A stretch of 11,794 nucleotides of DNA, taken from the NCBI GenBank assembly GCA_030633225.1, contig DAOVTF010000024.1, forward strand, positions 1 through 11,794, written 5' to 3'. Under the pieces are notes generated by a model. It did not search any database. It had not been told where the DNA came from and worked only from the letters and a program-made list of their open reading frames with translations. Of the stretch, positions 6,764-11,794 are shown piece after piece. Within the stretch, counting starts at the first letter, position 1, and every line of letters starts with the position of its first letter. This DNA comes from Flavobacteriaceae bacterium. Lineage in GTDB: Bacteria > Bacteroidota > Bacteroidia > Flavobacteriales > Flavobacteriaceae. A program made the position numbers and the translations under genes.

Positions 6764-8065
6764 TTGAGAAGTTATTTCCTAATAATAGTTATCTTTTTGC
6801 AATGGAGTGTGTTTTCACAAGAAAACAACTCCAATGGTGCTGGTTTACAAAATAAAATTACACCATTTAATTCTGAAGAGAATCAGGTATTTCTTAATAC
6901 TTTACTTAAAAATTTAAAACCTGGTGATACTTTAAAACTAAAACCAGGATTTTATACTGGTCCTGCAACTATTAAAGTGCCTAATATAGTAATTGATGGT
7001 GGTGGTAAAGCTACCATTTCAGGTATGGATAATGAATCAGTTATCTATGTTAAAGCTGATAGTGTTACCATTAAAAATTTACATATTACTAATTCAGGTG
7101 ATTCTCCTGACAGGTTGGATGCAGGTGTAAAAATTATTGAAGCAAATCATACCATTGTTAAAAATAACCTAATTGATGAATGTTTGTTTGGAGTTGATAT
7201 TTTTAAATCTGATAATTGCATTGTAGAACATAATGATATTTCATCCATCAGTACAAAACCTTTAGCATTAAAAGGTGATGCAATTCGTCTTTGGTACTCA
7301 ACCAATAATAGAATAATGTTTAACTACTGGCACAAAGTGCGTGATATGGTAGTTTGGTATTCCTCTGAAAATCATTTTGAAGGCAATAAAGGAGTAGGGA
7401 ATAGGTATAGTATTCATTTTATGTATGCTCATAATAATCGTATTCATAAAAATGAATTTTATGGTAATTCGGTAGGAGTATTTCTAATGTATAGTGAACA
7501 AACAATACTTTCTGAAAATTTAATTCAAGGCTCAGTTGGTTCAACAGGTATGTGCTTAGGATTAAAAGAAACTTCATCTAATCAAATATTAAATAATCGG
7601 TTTTTGTATTCTGCCTATGGTATTCATTTTGATGTATCACCTTTTGTACCCGAAAAAATTAACACAGTGGTTGGTAATGAAATAGCATTTTGTAATGTAG
7701 GAATGCTTTTTCACTCTGATCTTGAGGGTAATTTAGTACAAGAAAACTATTTACACGATAATTTAACCCAGGTATATACACGTGGTAATACTGCAAATGG
7801 GAATAAGTTTGATGGTAATTACTGGAGTGATTATCAGGGATTTGATAAAAATGGTGACAATGTAGGTGATGTACCTTATAAATTATATAGTTATAGTGAA
7901 CATTTATGGGCATTCAATAAAAATATAAAATTCTTTTATGGTGCTCCAATATTAGAAGTTTTAGATTTTTTAGAACGATTAGCACCATTTTCTAAACCAA
8001 AGTTTGTTTTAAAAGATAAGAATCCAATTTATAAATGGGAACGTAATAAAGAACGAGATTATTAA
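6764..8065 (+). CDS. nosD: NosD, periplasmic beta-helix maturation protein
   Basis: NosD is needed, together with the NosF/NosY transporter, to build the CuZ cluster, probably by supplying sulphur or copper in the periplasm. This 433-aa protein has the normal NosD length. A signal peptide (residues 1-19, likely cleavage VFS/QE) is followed by the repeated N- and I-rich turns of a right-handed parallel beta-helix, for example IVIDGGGKATISG, TIKNLHITNSGDSP and NRIHKNEFYGNSVG (CASH-domain type). The late segment DGNYWSDYQGFDKNGDNVGD is a recognisable NosD signature. The start is TTG at 6764: an in-frame stop at 6749 leaves no upstream ATG, and starting later would cut the signal peptide. It opens the maturation and electron-supply block and ends 11 bp before nosG. 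Confidence 0.93.
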   Translation: MRSYFLIIVIFLQWSVFSQENNSNGAGLQNKITPFNSEENQVFLNTLLKNLKPGDTLKLKPGFYTGPATIKVPNIVIDGGGKATISGMDNESVIYVKADSVTIKNLHITNSGDSPDRLDAGVKIIEANHTIVKNNLIDECLFGVDIFKSDNCIVEHNDISSISTKPLALKGDAIRLWYSTNNRIMFNYWHKVRDMVVWYSSENHFEGNKGVGNRYSIHFMYAHNNRIHKNEFYGNSVGVFLMYSEQTILSENLIQGSVGSTGMCLGLKETSSNQILNNRFLYSAYGIHFDVSPFVPEKINTVVGNEIAFCNVGMLFHSDLEGNLVQENYLHDNLTQVYTRGNTANGNKFDGNYWSDYQGFDKNGDNVGDVPYKLYSYSEHLWAFNKNIKFFYGAPILEVLDFLERLAPFSKPKFVLKDKNPIYKWERNKERDY

Positions 8066-8076
8066 ATTTCAACAGT

Positions 8077-8910
8077 GTGAAAAAAACAGATCCAGAAATT
8101 AATAGACGGCAGTTTCTAAAAAACGGAGCCTTTGCAGTAGCTGCAATAGGTGCTGTTGGAGTAGGAGTAAATTATTTAAGGAAACCTAACGAAGAAAATA
8201 CATTAACCTTATTGCGTCCCCCAGGAGCAATACTTGAAGATGAATTTATTTATGCATGTATCAAATGTGGACTTTGTGTTCAGATATGCCCGATAGAGGC
8301 TGTTAAGTTAGCTGGTATTTCTGATGGCCTTTCTTATGGCACCCCATATATTGATCCGCTTGCGCAAGCTTGTGATTTTTCATGTGATGCCATGCAATGT
8401 GTTGAAACTTGTCCAACTGCAGCTTTAGATTTTGTTCTATTTAAAAAAGCAGGAGAAGGTGCTTTAATTGAATATCAAAAAGCCAATCCAACTCCAGGAC
8501 CTGATTATAATCCATTTGTTGTTCAATCTCAAGCCATGAAGGCAACTACAAAAATGGGCTTAGCAGTTATTGATAATTCTACTTGTTTGGCTGTAAAAGG
8601 AAAAGGATTTAAAGGAGTTCCAAGAGAATCTGGATTTGAAGGTGTATATCGTTCGCCTAATCCAAAGCGTGAAGAAAGAAAAGCTTCACTTGTAAATAAT
8701 CATCAGTTTGATCGTGAAATTTGTGATTTATGTGTTACCGAATGTCCTATTGGAGAAATAGCTATTATTTTAGAAGAAAAAACAGGAGCTAACGGTAGTA
8801 AACTATGGCAACCAAAAGTTTTAGATGCTTGTACAGGATGTGGGGTTTGTGTTATGGTTTGTCCAACAACACCAAGTAGTATTATTATTGAAAAATTAGA
8901 AATGGTTTAA
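8077..8910 (+). CDS. nosG: NosG, NapG-like ferredoxin with Tat signal
   Basis: A NapG/MauM-type iron-sulphur protein, which together with NosH is thought to form a menaquinol dehydrogenase feeding electrons to periplasmic carriers. A twin-arginine leader (RRQFLKN at 10-16, then a hydrophobic stretch to about 31) targets it folded across the membrane. Four [4Fe-4S] sites are visible: C61/C64/C67/C71, C99/C103/C108/C112, C216/C219/C223 with the displaced C170, and C252/C255/C258/C262. The gap between C170 and C216 is unusually long (about 45 residues) compared with NapG as I recall it. The start is GTG at 8077; it gives the correct Tat leader. It lies 11 bp after nosD and 11 bp before nosH, so they are surely co-transcribed. 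In this context the substrate system is N2O, not nitrate, reduction, since no nap genes are seen. Confidence 0.9.
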   Translation: MKKTDPEINRRQFLKNGAFAVAAIGAVGVGVNYLRKPNEENTLTLLRPPGAILEDEFIYACIKCGLCVQICPIEAVKLAGISDGLSYGTPYIDPLAQACDFSCDAMQCVETCPTAALDFVLFKKAGEGALIEYQKANPTPGPDYNPFVVQSQAMKATTKMGLAVIDNSTCLAVKGKGFKGVPRESGFEGVYRSPNPKREERKASLVNNHQFDREICDLCVTECPIGEIAIILEEKTGANGSKLWQPKVLDACTGCGVCVMVCPTTPSSIIIEKLEMV

Positions 8911-8921
8911 AATATTTTCTG

Positions 8922-9854
8922 ATGATAAATTTAAAAAAATTAACACCAATACCTGCAAAACGTAGAGAAGAAATGCCTAATTCTAAATTGGGGATCACCT
9001 TTAAAGAATGGAAGGCCAATAATCCTAACAAAAACAAATGGCGTAATTTACGTTGGGGAGTTTTACTTTTTTTTAATTTCCTATTTTGGGCGTCGTTTGC
9101 TTTTGATATAGGAGTTTTGGAAGGTTCACTTAGTGGGTCTAGATTTTTAGGTATTTACCTTATGGATCCTTTTAACGCTCTACAAGAAATGTTTATTGGT
9201 AGTAGAACCGGATATTTTGCAATGTTAACCATGAATTTTTTTATTGGTTTTTTTATCATTTTAATATTTTATTTTTTATTGGGTGGTCGTACTTTTTGCT
9301 CATGGCTTTGTCCATATCACTTTTTAGCAGAAAATGCCGAAAAACTACATAATTATCTTGTAAAAAAGAAGAAAATCAAAGAACACACTTACAGTATCGG
9401 AATCAAATACATTTTTTGGGTAGGATTCTTGTTACTGGCTATTTTAACCAAGAATTTAGTCTTTGAAAATCTAAATCCAGTAGGAATTATTTCAAGAGCA
9501 ATTATTTATGGTCCGGGTTTAATATTATTGTGGATCTTTGTTTTATTACTTTTTGAAATTGTATATTCCAAACGTTTTTGGTGTAGATATGTTTGTCCTA
9601 TAGGAGTTACTTATAGTTTTATTGGTAAATTATCACCAACGGCTATAAAATTTGATTTATCAAAATGCGGGCATTGTAGAGATTGCCAGGATGTTTGTTT
9701 GGTTCCACATGAATTATGGTTTGTAAAGCGTGGTGAAGCTACAAAAGAAATCCATTTTGCTGGTGCAGATTGTACCAGATGTGGTTTATGTGTAGACATT
9801 TGTTATGGAGATGCTTTATCGTATTCCATAAGAGGTTTTGATAAAATAACATAA
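8922..9854 (+). CDS. nosH: NosH, NapH-like membrane quinol dehydrogenase
   Basis: The membrane partner of NosG: it is thought to oxidise menaquinol and pass electrons through iron-sulphur centres. The 310-aa protein has four membrane segments (about 45-62, 98-120, 162-180, 195-214). Two family motifs of the form CxxxCP are present: C126/C130 and C221/C225. Two [4Fe-4S] ferredoxin motifs follow at the C-terminus: C249/C252/C255/C259 and C284/C287/C290/C294. This is the NapH pattern. With no NosR gene in the window and NosG just upstream, it is the best candidate for the quinol-linked entry of electrons. It ends 50 bp before nosF. Confidence 0.92.
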   Translation: MINLKKLTPIPAKRREEMPNSKLGITFKEWKANNPNKNKWRNLRWGVLLFFNFLFWASFAFDIGVLEGSLSGSRFLGIYLMDPFNALQEMFIGSRTGYFAMLTMNFFIGFFIILIFYFLLGGRTFCSWLCPYHFLAENAEKLHNYLVKKKKIKEHTYSIGIKYIFWVGFLLLAILTKNLVFENLNPVGIISRAIIYGPGLILLWIFVLLLFEIVYSKRFWCRYVCPIGVTYSFIGKLSPTAIKFDLSKCGHCRDCQDVCLVPHELWFVKRGEATKEIHFAGADCTRCGLCVDICYGDALSYSIRGFDKIT

Positions 9855-9904
9855 AATTATTTTATAAATACAAACTAAAAAAAGATTAAAAACATTTTAA
9901 AAAA

Positions 9905-10564
9905 TTGATATTGGAAGATTCAGAAATTTTAATTACAGTTGACCAGCTTACAAAATCATTTAAAAAAACTACTGTAATTGAGAACTTAACGCATAGTTTT
10001 AAAGCTGGTGAACGAATAGCATTAGTAGGTCAGAATGGAGCCGGAAAAACAACATTAATTCGTTGTCTTTTAGGCTTATATAAATATAAGGGTACTATTG
10101 AAGTTCTTGGTATGAATCCTCGGAAAGAACGAGAATTAATTCTTCAAAACATTGGTTTTGTACCTCAGATTCCTCCACCTATAAAAATGACCGTTGGGGA
10201 AATGTTAGATTTTTTCGGGAAACTTACCAATACAGATAAACAAGAATTTATTGATATTAGTGAAAATTTAGGTTTAGATGTAAAAGGTAATCTCAATAAA
10301 CCTTTTATGAAACTATCTGGTGGAATGAAGCAAAAACTTTTAGTATCTTTTGCTTTAGGTAGAAAACCAAAAATATTATTGATGGATGAACCTGCTGCAA
10401 ATTTAGATCCAAAGGCCAGATCCATTTTATTTGATTATTTACATAATTTTGATAAAAATGCTTTGATGATTATTAGTAGTCATCGAATTGATGAGGTTGA
10501 AGATCTTGTAAATCGTTTAATAGAAATGGATATGGGTAAGATTGTAGTTAATAAAGAAGTATAA
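9905..10564 (+). CDS. nosF: NosF, ABC transporter ATPase for CuZ assembly
   Basis: The ATPase that powers NosY. All ABC motifs are in order: Walker A GQNGAGKTT (42-50), Q-loop Q88, signature LSGG (137-140), Walker B ILLMDE (157-162) with catalytic E162, D-loop NLD, and switch H193. At 219 aa it is a compact, bare nucleotide-binding domain without the C-terminal extension of longer NosF proteins. No ATG precedes the domain. The start is TTG at 9905, though TTG at 9911 two codons later is equally possible. It is followed by nosL after 27 bp, with nosY beyond, which places the ATPase and its permease in the same transcript but not adjacent. Confidence 0.92.
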   Translation: MILEDSEILITVDQLTKSFKKTTVIENLTHSFKAGERIALVGQNGAGKTTLIRCLLGLYKYKGTIEVLGMNPRKERELILQNIGFVPQIPPPIKMTVGEMLDFFGKLTNTDKQEFIDISENLGLDVKGNLNKPFMKLSGGMKQKLLVSFALGRKPKILLMDEPAANLDPKARSILFDYLHNFDKNALMIISSHRIDEVEDLVNRLIEMDMGKIVVNKEV

Positions 10565-10591
10565 AATCAGTATGTCATAAAACTTTAAACA

Positions 10592-11143
10592 ATGAAAAAA
10601 CTAGCAATAATTTTTACCTTTTTATTAATCTTTAGTTCATGTAAACAAAATGTAACTTATGAAGCTCGTGACATTAATTTTGATCGTGATATTTGTTATG
10701 TCTGCCTGATGGGGTTGACAGATCAACGTTATAATGCGCAATCTATTAACGAATATGGAGAGGTTCACTGGTATGATGATATTGGATGTTTGGCTGAAGA
10801 AATGAGAGATACCTCAACATGGAATCAATGGAAAGGAGAAACAGTAAAATTTTGGATTGGAGATGCCAGTAAAGGAAATGATCCTTCAAACTGGATTAAT
10901 GCAGAAACAGCATTTTATGATTATGGTAAACATACACCTATGGGTTATGGTTATTCTGCTTATTCTGAAAAACCAAGTGTAGATAGTGTTTTTACTTTTG
11001 AACAGGTTTTACAACGAATTAATGCGGGTAAAACAATGCGTGAAAATTTTATTCAGGAAAAGATGCTCATGATGAAAGATAATCCTGAAAAATTAAAAAA
11101 GTTAGAGGAAAAGTTAAAGAAAGAACAAAATAAAAATAACTAA
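10592..11143 (+). CDS. nosL: NosL, copper chaperone lipoprotein
   Basis: NosL binds Cu(I) at the outer face of the membrane and supplies it for CuZ maturation through NosD and NosFY. The 183-aa precursor has a lipoprotein signal with lipobox FSSC (C17). The mature protein begins with the family copper motif C35-x-x-C38-x-M40 (ICYVCLMGL), followed by the conserved segment around HWYDDIGCLAEEM and the WIGDA and TAFY...TPMGYGY regions typical of the family. The last 30 or so residues form a highly charged, lysine- and glutamate-rich helix. ATG start, no Shine-Dalgarno. It sits between nosF and nosY, 27 and 40 bp away. Confidence 0.93.
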   Translation: MKKLAIIFTFLLIFSSCKQNVTYEARDINFDRDICYVCLMGLTDQRYNAQSINEYGEVHWYDDIGCLAEEMRDTSTWNQWKGETVKFWIGDASKGNDPSNWINAETAFYDYGKHTPMGYGYSAYSEKPSVDSVFTFEQVLQRINAGKTMRENFIQEKMLMMKDNPEKLKKLEEKLKKEQNKNN

Positions 11144-11183
11144 ACCCCAATTTATTAATAACTATTAAATATTAGTTAATTCA

Positions 11184-11794
11184 ATGAAAAGTTTTGAAAG
11201 TTTAAAAGAGATTATTTATTCAGATATTCGCCAAAGTTTACGATCTCGTTGGTTTTGGGCGTATAGCATCTTATTTGGTGGTTTTGTTGCAATCATGTTT
11301 ACTTCTGGCATTACCGAATCTCAAATTATTGGGTTTGTTGGTCTAAGTCGACTTATGGTAACCTTTATGCAAATAAGTATGGCAATTCTGCCAATTTATG
11401 TACTTATTTCAACGGTACGTTCTGTTGTAGGAGATCGAGAAAACAGTGTAATGGAGTATATACTTTCTTTACCAATTTCTTTTAGCAGTTATTTTTGGGG
11501 AAAACTTATCGGAAGGTTTATAATTATTTATACACCAGTTTTTATTGCATTGCTCGGTGCTGTATTATGGGCTTTATTAACAAATATTGAAGTGCCATGG
11601 GATCTTTTCTTTTTATACAGTATTTTATTAGCTTCCTTAGTGATTTTATTTCTGGGGTTATTTATGTATATTGCAGCTATAGCTTCTTCACAAGATATTG
11701 CTGTAAGTACTGCATTTATCATTTGGTTATTTCTAGTGGCATTTATTGATTTGATTTTAATAGGAATAATGTTGAGAATGCGTGGTAATCCTGA
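11184..11794 (+). CDS. nosY: NosY, ABC transporter permease (3' end cut by window)
   Basis: The reading frame opens with ATG at 11184, 40 bp after nosL, and stays open to the last base, giving about 203 residues of a normally 260-280 aa protein. Visible are an amphipathic start (SLKEIIYSDIRQSLRSRWFW), five hydrophobic segments, and the NosY-type motif VVGDRENSVMEYILSLPI (about 79-96) in the cytoplasmic loop after the second segment, which is typical of ABC-2-like permeases that dock with their ATPase there. With NosF it should form the transporter that works with NosD in building CuZ. The C-terminal membrane segment and stop lie beyond the window. Confidence 0.92.
   Translation, partial: MKSFESLKEIIYSDIRQSLRSRWFWAYSILFGGFVAIMFTSGITESQIIGFVGLSRLMVTFMQISMAILPIYVLISTVRSVVGDRENSVMEYILSLPISFSSYFWGKLIGRFIIIYTPVFIALLGAVLWALLTNIEVPWDLFFLYSILLASLVILFLGLFMYIAAIASSQDIAVSTAFIIWLFLVAFIDLILIGIMLRMRGNP

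Noticed and set aside
8077..9854. nosG and nosH as napG and napH of a nitrate reductase cluster
   Set aside because: No napA, napB or napD is present and they lie between nosD and nosF, so the nos assignment fits better.

Overview
The window is a nitrous oxide reductase (nos) gene cluster of the clade II, Sec-dependent type, from what looks like a member of the Bacteroidota. The sequence is strongly AT-rich. The genes lack clear Shine-Dalgarno sequences, and several secreted proteins carry short lipoprotein leaders. The tRNA gene at the left edge is preceded by a textbook Bacteroidota promoter (TTG, 20 nt, TAnnTTTG). The set of nosB-like, nosG and nosH genes with no nosR also fits clade II. 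I cannot name the genus from this window.

Layout: a tRNA-Arg(TCT) gene with its own promoter and terminator lies on the minus strand at the left. About 470 bp of non-coding sequence follows, holding several palindromes that may be operators. Then come two consecutive NosZ-family genes (780-2972 and 3002-5710) and a strong hairpin terminator (5721-5760). After that come a NosB-like membrane protein, an 82-bp inverted-repeat structure, nosD, nosG, nosH, nosF, nosL, and a nosY gene cut by the window end. All nos genes are on the plus strand.

The outstanding feature is the pair of NosZ homologues. A normal NosZ carries both copper centres: seven histidines for the catalytic CuZ cluster in the beta-propeller, and the CuA site in the C-terminal cupredoxin domain. 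Here they are divided reciprocally. The first protein (730 aa) has a complete CuA site (H554, C589, E591, C593, H597, M600), but all seven CuZ histidines are replaced (R123, F124, Y172, K310, D364, Y406, R441). The second protein (902 aa, lipoprotein) keeps all seven CuZ histidines (H148, H149, H197, H362, H429, H471, H505). Its cupredoxin domain has lost at least five of the six CuA ligands, and two c-type cytochrome domains are fused to its C-terminus. Both reading frames are full length and undamaged. This suggests a two-subunit N2O reductase that arose by duplication and complementary loss, in which neither protein could work alone.

Inferred workflow: NosH and NosG oxidise menaquinol. Electrons pass to the haem domains fused to the catalytic subunit, which replace the separate NosC cytochromes, then to CuA on the first subunit, and finally across the subunit interface to CuZ on the second, where N2O is reduced to N2. 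NosD, NosF and NosY (periplasmic beta-helix protein plus ABC transporter) and NosL (copper chaperone lipoprotein) mature the copper cluster. The NosB-like protein probably serves electron transfer or assembly.
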